From: Mesorhizobium sp. Z1-4
GTDB taxonomy: Bacteria; Pseudomonadota; Alphaproteobacteria; Rhizobiales; Rhizobiaceae
Assembly (NCBI RefSeq): GCF_004000235.1
Contig: NZ_RCIO01000001.1
Coordinates: 1,178,400-1,242,399, forward strand
DNA: 64,000 bases
Direction: 5' to 3'
Of the stretch, positions 53,085 through 61,692 are shown piece after piece; position 1 is the stretch's first letter, and every line of letters begins with the position of its first letter. Both the position numbers and the translations under genes were made by a program. The notes below the pieces were generated by a model, which was given only the letters and a program-made list of their open reading frames with translations, was not told the DNA's origin and did no database searches.

Positions 53085-53861
53085 ATGGCCGGGCAGCGCA
53101 CCACAGCCGCGGGCGGCATGGAATCGACCTACGGGTTCCAGAGCGTCAACGAGCGCGACAAGCAGGGTATGGTGGATGAGGTGTTTCACCGCGTCGCCAA
53201 GCGCTACGACGTCATGAACGACCTGATGTCGGGCGGCATGCACCGGTTGTGGAAAGATGCCATGATTGCGTGGCTCAATCCGCCGAAGCGGCCCGGCTGG
53301 AAGCTGCTCGATGTCGCTGGCGGCACTGGCGATATCGCCTTCCGCGCGGTTGAGGCTTCCGGCGGCAATGCCGCGGTCACTGTGCTCGACATCAACGGCT
53401 CGATGCTGGGCGTCGGCCGCGAGCGCGCCGAAAAGCGCGGCCTGGCCGACAGGATGGAGTTCGTCGAGGCAAATGCGGAGAACCTGCCTTTTCCCGACGC
53501 CAGTTTCGATGCCTATACGATCGCCTTCGGTATCCGCAACGTGCCGCACATCGACGTTGCGTTGTCGGAAGCCTTTCGCGTGCTGAAAACCGGCGGCCGC
53601 TTACTGTGCCTTGAATTTTCCGAGGTCGACTTTCCGCCCCTTGAGAAAATCTACGAGGCCTGGTCGTTCAATGCCATTCCGCGCATCGGCCAGATGGTGA
53701 CGGGGGACGGCGAACCCTACAAATATCTGGTGGAGTCGATCCGCCGCTTTCCCAACCAGCGCAACTTTGCCGACATGATCTCCGCCGCCGGCTTCGAGCG
53801 CGTCACCTGGCGCGACTATACCGGTGGCATCGCCGCCTGCCATTCCGGATGGAAGCTCTGA
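53085..53861 (+). CDS. ubiE: Ubiquinone biosynthesis C-methyltransferase
   Basis: A 258-residue SAM-dependent methyltransferase that adds the C-methyl group of ubiquinone (and menaquinone where present). The N-terminal [19 protein letters not shown] and [19 protein letters not shown] are diagnostic, and the SAM loop is [13 protein letters not shown]-terminal [21 protein letters not shown] is typical. It begins a unit running ubiE, ubiB and, after an inserted toxin-antitoxin pair, coaBC. ATG at 53085 follows AGGAAA. Confidence 0.96.
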   Translation: MAGQRTTAAGGMESTYGFQSVNERDKQGMVDEVFHRVAKRYDVMNDLMSGGMHRLWKDAMIAWLNPPKRPGWKLLDVAGGTGDIAFRAVEASGGNAAVTVLDINGSMLGVGRERAEKRGLADRMEFVEANAENLPFPDASFDAYTIAFGIRNVPHIDVALSEAFRVLKTGGRLLCLEFSEVDFPPLEKIYEAWSFNAIPRIGQMVTGDGEPYKYLVESIRRFPNQRNFADMISAAGFERVTWRDYTGGIAACHSGWKL

Positions 53862-53874
53862 GCCGGGGCCGCAG

Positions 53875-55449
53875 ATGAGCACATTGGGTGCATATTTCCG
53901 GCTTGCTCGCGCGGGCTGGGTCATGGTTCGCGAGGGCGTGGTCGCCGCGCTGCCTGGCGACGAGCTCGAAGGCCCGGCGCGTCTGGGCTGGCGCCTCGGC
54001 AAACTTCTCGCAAGAAACCGAGCCCGCAAGCGCGACCGCAGCGAGCGTATCGCCAAGGCAATCGAACGGCTGGGGCCGTCTTATGTGAAGCTCGGCCAGT
54101 TTCTTGCCACGCGGCCGGACGTTGTGGGTCACGATATCGCGCTCGATCTGGCGACGTTGCAGGATCGTATGGCTACCTTCCCGCGTGCGGCCTCCGTCAC
54201 CGCCATTGAAGGTTCGATCGGCCAGCCGGTTTCCGCACTTTATGTAACTCTTGACGAACCTGTAGCGGCCGCGTCGATCGCACAGGTTCATTCAGCCACA
54301 GTCGAAGAAAACGGCGAAACCAAACGTGTCGCGGTCAAGGTCATTCGGCCCGGCGTGCGCCGCCGTTTCCACCGCGACCTCGAAGGCTTCTTCCTTGCCG
54401 CCCACTTGCAGGAGCGTTTCATTCCGTCGTCACGCCGGTTGAAACCCGTTGAGGTGGCCGAAACACTGGCCCAGACCACCAAAATAGAAATGGATCTGAG
54501 GCTCGAGGCCGCTGCGCTCTCGGAGATGGCGGAGAATATTGCCGGCGACCCGGGCTTCCGTATCCCTTCAGTCGATTGGGCCCGCACCGGCCGCGACGTC
54601 GTCACCATGGAGTGGATCGACGGCTTGAAGATGTCGGACATCGAAGGCCTGCGCGCTGCCGGCCATGACCCGGTGGCGCTTGCCGCGACGCTCATTCAGT
54701 CGTTCCTGCGCCACACGCTGCGCGACGGCTTCTTCCATGCCGACATGCATCCCGGCAATCTGTTCGTCGAAGCGGACGGCACTATCGTCGCGGTCGATTT
54801 CGGCATCACGGGCCGGCTCGGCCGCAAGGAGCGGCGTTTCCTGGCCGAGATCCTCTACGGCTTTATTCGCCGCGATTTCCGCCGTGTCGCCGAGGTGCAT
54901 TTCGAGGCGGGTTATGTGCCTGGACATCATGATGTCGCGGCCTTTGCGCAGGCGCTGCGCGCCATCGGCGAGCCGATCCACGGCCAGCCTGCCGAAACCA
55001 TCTCCATGGCCAAGCTGCTCACCCTGTTGTTCGAAGTGACGGAACTCTTCGACATGCAGACGCGGCCGGAACTGCTGCTCCTGCAAAAGACCATGGTCGT
55101 GGTGGAGGGCGTGGCGCGCACGCTCGACCCGCATTTCAACATGTGGAAGTCTGCCGAGCCTGTGGTCGGCACATGGATCGCCGAGAACCTCGGCCCCCGT
55201 GGCATGATTTCGGATGCACGCGAAGGCGTTGGCGCGATGCTTTCGCTTGCCCGTCAGGCGCCCGACCTCGCCGCGCGTACCGAGCGTCTGTCGCGCGAAA
55301 TCGATGCCATGGCCGAAAACGGCCTGCGTTTCGATGCAGAAACCGCCGAGGCTATCGGCCGTGCCGAGGCGCGCCATTCGCGCTGGGGCCGCGCCGCGCT
55401 CTGGGTCATCGCCATTTCCGCTGCGGTGATTGCCTGGAAGCTCGTTTGA
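53875..55449 (+). CDS. ubiB: UbiB/ADCK family kinase-like protein for ubiquinone synthesis
   Basis: A 524-residue membrane protein of the UbiB/Coq8 family, needed for aerobic ubiquinone synthesis. Atypical-kinase motifs are present: the KxGQ extension in YVKLGQFLATRPD, AAASIAQVHSA (Ala-rich nucleotide loop), VKVIRPG with the Lys, HADMHPGNLFV and VAVDFGITG with the metal Asp. The C-terminal helix WGRAALWVIAISAAVIAWKLV spans the membrane. ATG at 53875 follows 13 bases after ubiE. Its TGA stop at 55447-55449 lies within the -35 box of the downstream toxin-antitoxin promoter. Confidence 0.95.
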   Translation: MSTLGAYFRLARAGWVMVREGVVAALPGDELEGPARLGWRLGKLLARNRARKRDRSERIAKAIERLGPSYVKLGQFLATRPDVVGHDIALDLATLQDRMATFPRAASVTAIEGSIGQPVSALYVTLDEPVAAASIAQVHSATVEENGETKRVAVKVIRPGVRRRFHRDLEGFFLAAHLQERFIPSSRRLKPVEVAETLAQTTKIEMDLRLEAAALSEMAENIAGDPGFRIPSVDWARTGRDVVTMEWIDGLKMSDIEGLRAAGHDPVALAATLIQSFLRHTLRDGFFHADMHPGNLFVEADGTIVAVDFGITGRLGRKERRFLAEILYGFIRRDFRRVAEVHFEAGYVPGHHDVAAFAQALRAIGEPIHGQPAETISMAKLLTLLFEVTELFDMQTRPELLLLQKTMVVVEGVARTLDPHFNMWKSAEPVVGTWIAENLGPRGMISDAREGVGAMLSLARQAPDLAARTERLSREIDAMAENGLRFDAETAEAIGRAEARHSRWGRAALWVIAISAAVIAWKLV

Positions 55450-55484
55450 CAGCATTGCTAGCAATGCATACATTGCTAGCAATG
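55446..55484 (+). promoter_or_regulatory. Promoter and twin operators of the FitAB-like toxin-antitoxin pair
   Basis: TTGACA (55446-55451) and TACATT (55469-55474) are separated by the ideal 17 bases. Two copies of the perfect palindrome CATTGCTAGCAATG lie at 55453-55466 (in the spacer) and 55471-55484 (across the -10 box), centre to centre 18 bp apart. The layout suits cooperative autorepression by an antitoxin-toxin complex. GGAG at 55484-55487 is the antitoxin ribosome site. Confidence 0.88.
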
Positions 55485-55494
55485 GAGTGCGAAG

Positions 55495-55746
55495 ATGGCG
55501 ACAGTGACAATCAGAAATGTAGGAGAAGCCACTAAGCAGGCGCTACAGCACCGCGCGGTACGTCATGGCGTCTCCATGGAACAGGAAATCAGAACGATTT
55601 TGGACGAGGTTGCGCGCAGCGGCGACACACCCGACCGCGAAGAGAGCCTCTACGATGCTATTCGCCGGCTTGTTGAGCCGCATGGCGGGTTTGAGCTCGA
55701 ACTTCCGCCGCGCGAGGCAATGCGGGATCCGTTCGATACGGCCTGA
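55495..55746 (+). CDS. FitA/VapB-like antitoxin (ribbon-helix-helix)
   Basis: An 83-residue antitoxin. The N-terminal ribbon-helix-helix is ATVTIRNVGEATKQAL followed by RHGVSMEQEIRTIL; the C-terminal tail LVEPHGGFELELPPREAM is the part that wraps and inhibits the toxin in FitA-type antitoxins. It should bind the twin palindromes upstream with the toxin. Its stop overlaps the toxin start by one base (TGATG). The A/T content is a little above that of the flanking ubi genes, as would be expected for an acquired module. Confidence 0.93.
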   Translation: MATVTIRNVGEATKQALQHRAVRHGVSMEQEIRTILDEVARSGDTPDREESLYDAIRRLVEPHGGFELELPPREAMRDPFDTA

Positions 55747-56171
55747 TGCTGCTTTTGGACACCAATGTCGTTTCGGGAATGTTCAGCCCGGCGAGGGAAC
55801 CTGCGGTCGAAAGCTGGTTCGGTTCTGTCGATCGGAACACTCTTTTCCTGTCTGCAATTACGAAGGCGGAGTTATTGTACGGTCTGGCAATCATGCCGGC
55901 GGGAAAGCGCAGGCTTGAGCTTGCAGAGGTGATCTGGCGATTTCTGGCCCGGGAGATGGGAAACGAGATACTTGAATTCGGCTCGGTCGAGGCGGAGCAT
56001 TTTGCGGACATTGCGGCAACTCGCCGCGAAAAGGGACGACCCATCAGTCAGTTCGATGCACAGATTGCCGCGATCGCACGAGCACGAGGATTCACCGTAG
56101 CGACGCGCAACGTTCGCGATTTCGAAGAATGTGGCGTAGAGATCGTCAACCCTTGGAGTGGCGTTGAATGA
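55746..56171 (+). CDS. VapC/FitB-like PIN-domain ribonuclease toxin
   Basis: A 141-residue PIN-domain toxin. Acidic residues of the active site are visible as Asp in LLDTNVVSG, Glu in AITKAELLYG, and Asp in ISQFDAQIAAIA and in the C-terminal ATRNVRDFE. It probably cleaves a tRNA or rRNA when freed from the antitoxin; the target is unknown. The ATG overlaps the antitoxin stop, and its own TGA overlaps the coaBC start by four bases (ATGA), so the toxin is translationally linked to an essential downstream gene. Confidence 0.93.
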   Translation: MLLLDTNVVSGMFSPAREPAVESWFGSVDRNTLFLSAITKAELLYGLAIMPAGKRRLELAEVIWRFLAREMGNEILEFGSVEAEHFADIAATRREKGRPISQFDAQIAAIARARGFTVATRNVRDFEECGVEIVNPWSGVE

Positions 56172-57391
56172 ATCTCTCGGCCCCCCACGTTCTCCTCATC
56201 ATCGGTGGAGGTATCGCGGCTTATAAATGCCTCGACCTGATCCGCCGCCTGCGTGAGTGCGGCATCGCGGTGCGCTGCGTAATGACCGAAGCCGCAAGCC
56301 AGTTCATCACGCCGCTCTCGGTCGGTGCGCTCTCGGCGGATCATGTCTTCACAGATCTGTTCGACCGCCAGGATGAGCAGGATGTCGGTCACATCCGCCT
56401 TGCCCGGGAAGCGGATGTGATCGTGGTCGCTCCGGCGACCGCCGACCTGATGGCAAAATGTGCCAACGGCCTTGCCAATGATCTGGCATCCGCAGTGCTG
56501 CTCGCAGCCCGTGCGCCGGTGCTCATGGCGCCCGCGATGAACCCCGCCATGTGGTCGAACCCGGCCACCCGCCGCAACCGCGAGACGCTGGCACGCGACG
56601 GCATCCGTTTTGTCGGGCCCAACAGCGGCGAGATGGCCGAGAGCGGCGAGGCGGGCGAGGGCCGCATGGCCGAGCCGCTGGAGATCGTCGCTGCGGTAGA
56701 GACTATGCTGAAGCCGGCCGACCAACCGCTCGCCGGAAAGCGTATCGTGATGACATCGGGTCCGACACACGAACCGTTGGACCCAGTGCGCTACATCGCC
56801 AACCGCTCATCCGGCAAGCAGGGTCACGCGATTGCCGCCGCGCTGGCAAAGCTCGGCGCCGATGTCCGCCTCATCTCCGGCCCGGTGAACATCCCGGACC
56901 CTGCTGGCGTAACAGTCATCCATGTCGAAACCGCGCGCCAGATGAAGGCCGCGGTCGAGGCGGAGCTCCCCGCCGACGCCGGTATTTTCGTTGCAGCGGT
57001 GGCCGACTGGCGGCCGGCGAACGAAGGCGCGGAGAAGATCAAGAAAGTCGCCGGCGACGGCCCGCCGCCGCTCGCCATGGTCGAAAACCCCGACATTCTG
57101 GCGACCATCGGCCACCATGCAAAGCGCCCGGGCCTCGTCATAGGTTTCGCCGCAGAGACCGAAAACCTCGCCAAAAACGCCGCCGCGAAGCTGAAGAAGA
57201 AGGGGGCCGATCTCATCGTTGCCAACGATGTGTCGCACGATTCCGGCATCGGCACCCAGGGTGTGATGGGCGGCGACCGCAATCTCGTCCGCATCGTCTC
57301 CATGGACGGCGTCGACGAGTGGCCCGAACTCAGCAAGGCCGAAGTCGCTGCGCGGCTGGCCGCGCTGGTGGCAAAAAGACTGACGCAATAA
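56168..57391 (+). CDS. coaBC: Bifunctional phosphopantothenoylcysteine decarboxylase / phosphopantothenate-cysteine ligase
   Basis: A 407-residue bifunctional enzyme of coenzyme A synthesis. The N-terminal flavin domain (about 1-180) has IIGGGIAAYK, HIRLAREADVIVVAPATA with the catalytic His, and APAMNPAMW. The C-terminal ligase (about 190-400) has TSGPTHEPLDPVRYIANRSSG and the nucleotide and product loops, including EKIKK. ATG at 56168 overlaps the PIN toxin by four bases, so coaBC is now read partly through the toxin-antitoxin transcript or from the ubiE promoter. Confidence 0.95.
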   Translation: MNLSAPHVLLIIGGGIAAYKCLDLIRRLRECGIAVRCVMTEAASQFITPLSVGALSADHVFTDLFDRQDEQDVGHIRLAREADVIVVAPATADLMAKCANGLANDLASAVLLAARAPVLMAPAMNPAMWSNPATRRNRETLARDGIRFVGPNSGEMAESGEAGEGRMAEPLEIVAAVETMLKPADQPLAGKRIVMTSGPTHEPLDPVRYIANRSSGKQGHAIAAALAKLGADVRLISGPVNIPDPAGVTVIHVETARQMKAAVEAELPADAGIFVAAVADWRPANEGAEKIKKVAGDGPPPLAMVENPDILATIGHHAKRPGLVIGFAAETENLAKNAAAKLKKKGADLIVANDVSHDSGIGTQGVMGGDRNLVRIVSMDGVDEWPELSKAEVAARLAALVAKRLTQ

Positions 57392-57418
57392 AAAAGGCCC
57401 GGCGCATAACGCCGGGCC
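57388..57418 (-). terminator. Intrinsic terminator for the peroxiredoxin gene
   Basis: Stem GGCCCGGCG (57396-57404) / CGCCGGGCC (57410-57418) with loop CATAA. The A-tract at 57388-57395 reads as TTTTTTATT after the stem on the minus strand, so it ends leftward transcripts. On the plus strand it lacks a U-tract. It overlaps the last bases of coaBC. Confidence 0.88.
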
Positions 57419-57443
57419 CCGTTGCCTGAGTTTCTCCGGCCGG

Positions 57444-58103
57444 TCAGGCCGAAGGCTGTTTGGTCTTCCTGAGATATGGCAGCACGCGCTCGAACGAGCC
57501 GAACTTTTCGGTCGCCTCGTCGTCCGGCACGGCGGCGGTGATGATCACGTCCTCGCCCTGCTTCCAGTTGGCGGGTGTTGCCACCTTGTGTTTGGCGGTC
57601 AGCTGCAGCGAGTCGATCGCGCGCAGGATCTCGTCGAAATTGCGCCCGGTCGTCATCGGGTAGCTCAGTGTCAGCTTGATCTTCTTGTCCGGCCCGACCA
57701 CGAAAACGGTGCGAACCGTCTGGTTGTCGGCGGGCGTGCGCCCTTCCGAACTGTCGCCCGCACTAGCCGGCAGCATGTCGTAGAGCTTCGCAACCGCGAG
57801 GTCGCCATCTGCGATCAGCGGATAATCGACATCGAAGCCGGTCGCCGTCTTGATGTCGCCTTTCCACTTGGTGTGGCTTTCCACCGGGTCAACCGAAATG
57901 CCGATGATCTTCACGCCGCGTTTGGTGAATTCAGGCGCCAGCCCCGCCATGGTGCCGAGTTCGGTGGTGCAGACCGGCGTAAAGTCTTTCGGGTGCGAGA
58001 ACATCACCGCCCAGCCATCGCCGATCCAGTCATGAAACTTGATCGGTCCCTGTGTGGTTTCGGCTGTGAAGTCGGGCGCTGTATCATTGATGCGCAGACC
58101 CAT
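57444..58103 (-). CDS. 1-Cys peroxiredoxin (Prx6-like)
   Basis: A 219-residue peroxidase that reduces hydrogen peroxide or organic peroxides. The peroxidatic cysteine is Cys45 in FTPVCTTE. No resolving cysteine follows, and the long C-terminal part (about 160-219) with LSYPMTTGRNFDEILRAID is that of the Prx6 class. The ATG at 58103 follows AAGGAG. It is a single-gene unit, ended by the terminator at 57388-57418, and converges on coaBC. A role in oxidative defence is inferred from the family. Confidence 0.95.
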   Translation of the reverse strand: MGLRINDTAPDFTAETTQGPIKFHDWIGDGWAVMFSHPKDFTPVCTTELGTMAGLAPEFTKRGVKIIGISVDPVESHTKWKGDIKTATGFDVDYPLIADGDLAVAKLYDMLPASAGDSSEGRTPADNQTVRTVFVVGPDKKIKLTLSYPMTTGRNFDEILRAIDSLQLTAKHKVATPANWKQGEDVIITAAVPDDEATEKFGSFERVLPYLRKTKQPSA

Positions 58104-58278
58104 ATCGCGTCTCCTTGTTCTTTCTGGCTCCTAAGGGGCCATTTGGCGTTCCCGCCATCATATCTCAAGCCGCATCCGGCGCGACAAATGAGCCTGCGAA
58201 AATGACAGTCTCGCGAAACAATATAGCGGGCTTTATGCCTGGCGCTGGAAATTCCGTCCCGCGCGGCCTCAGGGGCGT

Positions 58279-58791
58279 TCAGGCAGGCGCAGTGTCCGCG
58301 GGAGTGATCAGTGCCTCGCCCATCAGCTCTTCCACGAAAAGGCTCACCAGCTGCGCGCGTCCCGATACATCCGCCTTGCGGTATATCGCATTGAGCTGCG
58401 CCTTCACCGTGCCGTCGCGGCGCTCGCGCATCGCTGCGATTTCCGAGATCGAAAAGCCCTTCACGGCCAGCATCGCCACGTCGCGCTCCGAAGCGGTAAG
58501 TCCCCATTCGTCGAAATGCTGGGTCATAAGCTCCGCAAACGCGCCGGAAGCCGCCTTCAGCGCGCTTTCCATGCGGCTTTCGCGCTGCATCAGCCGGCGC
58601 ACCTCGAATGCGGTAACGGCAAGGCCGCAGGTCAACGCAAGAACCACCAAATATTCAAACATGTCGCTGTCGCGCACCCCGGTCGCGGTATCGTAGCCCA
58701 TGAAGTCGCCTACGGCGTCGACCGCGAAAAACACAACGCAGAGCACCTGCAGCACCAGAACCGCCGGCAGCGCAATCCTCAGTCCGCCCAT
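58279..58791 (-). CDS. Membrane-anchored LuxR-type transcription factor
   Basis: A 170-residue protein. Two hydrophobic segments (about 8-28 and 46-64) are followed by a short charged linker and a LuxR helix-turn-helix (about 98-155): GLTASERDVAMLAVKGFSIS, AAMRERRDGTVKAQLNAIY. There is no receiver or ligand-binding domain, so the regulator would bind DNA from the membrane. The sequence around residues 30-45 (the short loop) could be a sensor patch. Its target is unknown; the PepSY gene upstream is a neighbour. ATG at 58791. Confidence 0.85.
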   Translation of the reverse strand: MGGLRIALPAVLVLQVLCVVFFAVDAVGDFMGYDTATGVRDSDMFEYLVVLALTCGLAVTAFEVRRLMQRESRMESALKAASGAFAELMTQHFDEWGLTASERDVAMLAVKGFSISEIAAMRERRDGTVKAQLNAIYRKADVSGRAQLVSLFVEELMGEALITPADTAPA

Positions 58792-58863
58792 CGTCTTCCC
58801 CTCATTCTTCCCAGCGCTACGCCGCCCCGCCGAGGAGCGGGGCGGAGCGGCGCCAGCTGAAGA

Positions 58864-59172
58864 TCAGTCGTCGTCTTCGCCGTCTTCATCGTCGCCGTCC
58901 TCGATTTCCAGCACTTCGCCGGTCTTCGCATCGATTTCGGCCTCGAACGTCTTGCCATCCATGGCGAGTTCGACCTCGAAGCCGTCATCTTCCATCTCGA
59001 ACTCTTCCACGGTGTAGCCCTGTCCTTCAAGCGCGGCGCGGATTTCGGCTTCCGTGGTTCCGAGCTTGTCGCCTGCAGCGATATTGGCATAGGCCGCGCC
59101 GGCCATGATTGCGAGGGCGGACGCTGCGCCGAGAGCGGCAGTCAGAGGTTTGGCTTTGATCAGCTTCATCAT
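58864..59172 (-). CDS. Exported PepSY-domain protein
   Basis: A 102-residue protein with a signal peptide (about 1-29, ending AGAAYANIAAG). The PepSY fold follows: TEAEIRAALEGQGYTVEEFE, then FEVELAMDGKTFEAEIDAKTGEVLEIE, and an acidic tail DGDDEDGEDDD that probably binds divalent cations. PepSY proteins often regulate peptidases or act beside sensor kinases; here a LuxR-type gene lies downstream, separated by a 9-bp GC hairpin (58822-58845). Start ATG at 59172 with AAGGAAG upstream. Confidence 0.88.
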   Translation of the reverse strand: MMKLIKAKPLTAALGAASALAIMAGAAYANIAAGDKLGTTEAEIRAALEGQGYTVEEFEMEDDGFEVELAMDGKTFEAEIDAKTGEVLEIEDGDDEDGEDDD

Positions 59173-59422
59173 TTGGAGACTTCCTTTCGGTTGGGGTTAC
59201 AGGTCGCTGTCCTTGCGACGCCCCCAACATCGGTGCCGGAACCCGGCTCCTCCATTGAACAAAGGCTTAAACAGGCGGATTAGACCCAAGGTTTAGGCGG
59301 GGTTTGCGAGCGGTTTATGTGCGCAGCTTTCGCCGCCCGCTTCGTTTGTGGATGAAATCGCCATAAAAGCTTCATGAATGCGCGGCCAAGGTGCCGCCAC
59401 ACCGGGGCAGCGGAGCAAGGCG

Positions 59423-60346
59423 ATGAGAGACGAGCCGAAAGACGGGCGGGGCGGCATGGACTGGCTGGAGGCGGAACTCGCCGACACGCTGGACGAGGAT
59501 TACGAGCTCGAGCTTTCCGAGCCGGCGCTTTCGGTCGAACTGCGCCGCATCTACCAGAAGATGCACCCGCCAACGATTGACCGGCACACCTATTTCCATG
59601 AGCTGCTGCGGCTGCAGTCCGAGCTGATCAAGCTGCAGGACTGGGTCTCGTACCACAAGAAGAAGATTGTCGTTGTCTTCGAGGGTCGCGATTCCGCCGG
59701 CAAGGGCGGCGTCATCAAGCGCATCACCCAGCGGCTCAACCCGCGCGTCGCCCGTGTCGTAGCGCTGCCCGCGCCCACCGAGCGCGAAAAGTCGCAATGG
59801 TATTTCCAGCGCTACGTGCCGCATCTGCCGGCCGGCGGCGAAATCGTCCTGTTCGACCGCTCCTGGTACAACCGCGCCGGTGTCGAGCGTGTCATGGGTT
59901 TTGCGTCGGAAGACCAGGTCGAACAGTTCTTCAACGACGTGCCTGAATTCGAACGCATGCTCGTGCGCTCCGGCATCCTTCTGGTCAAATACTGGTTTTC
60001 CATCACCGACGAAGAGCAGCAGATGCGCTTCTTGATGCGCATCCACGACCCGCTGAAACAGTGGAAGCTCTCGCCCATGGACCTCCAGTCGCGGGTGCGC
60101 TGGGAGCGTTACACCAAGGCCAAGGAGGAGATGTTTGCCCGCACCAACATTTCGGAGGCGCCCTGGTACATCGTAGAAGGCAACGACAAAAAGCGCGCGC
60201 GCCTGAACTGCATGGACCACCTGCTCACACAGGTGCCCTACGAGCCGGTGCCGCATGAAGATGTCGACCTGCCCGACCGTGAGTTCAATCCGAATTACGA
60301 ACGCGCCGTGCTGCCACGGGAACTCTACGTGCCACAGAAATACTGA
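59423..60346 (+). CDS. ppk2: Polyphosphate kinase 2, single-domain
   Basis: A 307-residue class I PPK2. It transfers phosphate between polyphosphate and nucleotides, usually making GTP or ATP from the diphosphate. Motifs: Walker A GRDSAGKGG, lid region NPRVARVVALPAPTEREK, and Walker B LFDRSWYNRAGVE. One core domain is present. The ATG at 59423 has GAGCAAGGCG upstream; in-frame starts at 59378 (GC-rich, no site) and 59453 are alternatives. It is a lone gene, 250 bases after the divergent PepSY gene; this gap shows no clear promoter or RNA feature. Confidence 0.93.
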   Translation: MRDEPKDGRGGMDWLEAELADTLDEDYELELSEPALSVELRRIYQKMHPPTIDRHTYFHELLRLQSELIKLQDWVSYHKKKIVVVFEGRDSAGKGGVIKRITQRLNPRVARVVALPAPTEREKSQWYFQRYVPHLPAGGEIVLFDRSWYNRAGVERVMGFASEDQVEQFFNDVPEFERMLVRSGILLVKYWFSITDEEQQMRFLMRIHDPLKQWKLSPMDLQSRVRWERYTKAKEEMFARTNISEAPWYIVEGNDKKRARLNCMDHLLTQVPYEPVPHEDVDLPDREFNPNYERAVLPRELYVPQKY

Positions 60347-60433
60347 GCGGCTGTTGACAGTCCGTCGCCGCGGCGCGCGTTGACGGTGCAATAGTCCGGT
60401 TTAAAGTCGGAGCTTAGCAGGGAGCCGCGCCAG

Positions 60434-60682
60434 ATGACCGAGAAATCCGAAGCCCGCATCGCCCAGAAAGGCCCGTTCGCCGTCGAGGTGGAAGCCGGCA
60501 AGGCCTATTTCTGGTGCGCCTGCGGACGCTCCGCCAACCAGCCCTTCTGCGACGGCAGCCACGAAGTGACCGACCTCAGGCCGGTCAGATATGTCGCCGA
60601 AAAAACCGGCAAGGCCTTCTTCTGCGGCTGCAAGCAGACCGGCAACAAGCCGCTCTGCGACGGCACGCATAACGGGCTTTGA
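60434..60682 (+). CDS. Double-CDGSH iron-sulfur protein
   Basis: An 82-residue protein with two CDGSH-type [2Fe-2S] binding motifs. The first is [16 protein letters not shown] and the second [16 protein letters not shown], so each cluster is held by three cysteines and one histidine. Tandem CDGSH proteins occur in bacteria and mitochondria; electron transfer or cluster delivery is inferred. ATG at 60434 follows GGAGCC. It lies 87 bases after ppk2; whether they share a transcript is unclear. Confidence 0.93.
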   Translation: MTEKSEARIAQKGPFAVEVEAGKAYFWCACGRSANQPFCDGSHEVTDLRPVRYVAEKTGKAFFCGCKQTGNKPLCDGTHNGL

Positions 60683-60864
60683 GGTGGTATCGCCGGCAGA
60701 ATGAAGACGCCGCGTGGACAACCCAAAAGCACCGCCATCCTTTGCCCATACCCACTATTCGTTGCGCCCAGCTTGCGACGAATCTCCCGCGAGCGATAAC
60801 GGCAGCCCGGTTGCCAAAAGCGTCATTGCGTGGCACTGGCCGAGGCGAGCAACGGGACGGAAAC

Positions 60865-61509
60865 ATGGGCCTTATCATCGCCATTGACGGGCCGGCGGCG
60901 TCGGGCAAAGGGACGCTGGCCAGGCGGCTGGCCGACACTTACCGTCTCAACCATCTCGACACCGGACTCACCTACCGAGCGGTTGCCCACCGCATGCTGA
61001 TCCACGGCCTGCCGCTCGACAATCAGTCGGCTGCCGAAACGGCGGCGCGCCAGATCGACCTCGGCGCGCTGGACCGCACTGTGCTTTCAGCCCACGAGAT
61101 CGGCGAGGCGGCGTCGAAAGTTGCGGTGATGCCGCGCGTTCGTGCCGCCCTGGTCGAAGCGCAGCGCAGATTTGCCAACCAGCCGCCGGGCGCCGTGCTC
61201 GACGGACGCGACATCGGCACGGTGGTGTGCCCGGATGCCGATCTGAAGCTCTATGTGACAGCCTCGCCGCAAGAGCGGGCGCACCGTCGCTATACCGAAA
61301 TCATCGCCAATGGCGGCACTGCTGACGAGGCGGCGATCCTGGCCGACATCGAAAGGCGCGACGCGCGTGACATGGGGCGGGCCGATTCTCCGCTCAGGCC
61401 CGCGGCCGACGCACACTTGCTAGATACGACCACAATGGATATAGAAGCCGCGTTTCGCGCCGCGCGGGATCTGGTTGACCAGGCGATTGCGGCGCGCAGC
61501 GCAGACTGA
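60865..61509 (+). CDS. cmk: Cytidylate kinase
   Basis: Phosphorylates CMP and dCMP to the diphosphates. The 214-residue protein starts [20 protein letters not shown] (Walker A), with [10 protein letters not shown], the CMP-binding loop, and [24 protein letters not shown], containing the NMP motif. C-terminal [19 protein letters not shown] closes the family core. ATG at 60865 follows GGGACGG. The gene is followed by rpsA, the conserved alphaproteobacterial order, with a 183-base leader for rpsA. Confidence 0.96.
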   Translation: MGLIIAIDGPAASGKGTLARRLADTYRLNHLDTGLTYRAVAHRMLIHGLPLDNQSAAETAARQIDLGALDRTVLSAHEIGEAASKVAVMPRVRAALVEAQRRFANQPPGAVLDGRDIGTVVCPDADLKLYVTASPQERAHRRYTEIIANGGTADEAAILADIERRDARDMGRADSPLRPAADAHLLDTTTMDIEAAFRAARDLVDQAIAARSAD

Positions 61510-61662
61510 GACGGAATTCCGGGCCCGGCCCGGCCCGTTTCGGACAAAAACCGCCTGAAGAACAGTCCGATGCGCCGAAACCGCCAGAGTGCGGGCATGG
61601 CTTCCTGAACGAAGCCCGGACGTTTCCTGAAGGCAGAACGCAACGCTAACCCCTCGGCGCCT

Positions 61663-61677
61663 GCCCGAAATTCGGGC
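61663..61677 (+). other. Hairpin just upstream of the rpsA ribosome site
   Basis: GCCCGAA-A-TTCGGGC is a perfect palindrome, followed by TTT and then CCAGGAG, the rpsA Shine-Dalgarno sequence, five bases later. Being so close to the ribosome site it could affect S1 translation; S1 autoregulation is known in other bacteria, so such a role here is a reasonable guess. Confidence 0.5.
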
Positions 61678-61692
61678 TTTCCAGGAGTTTCA

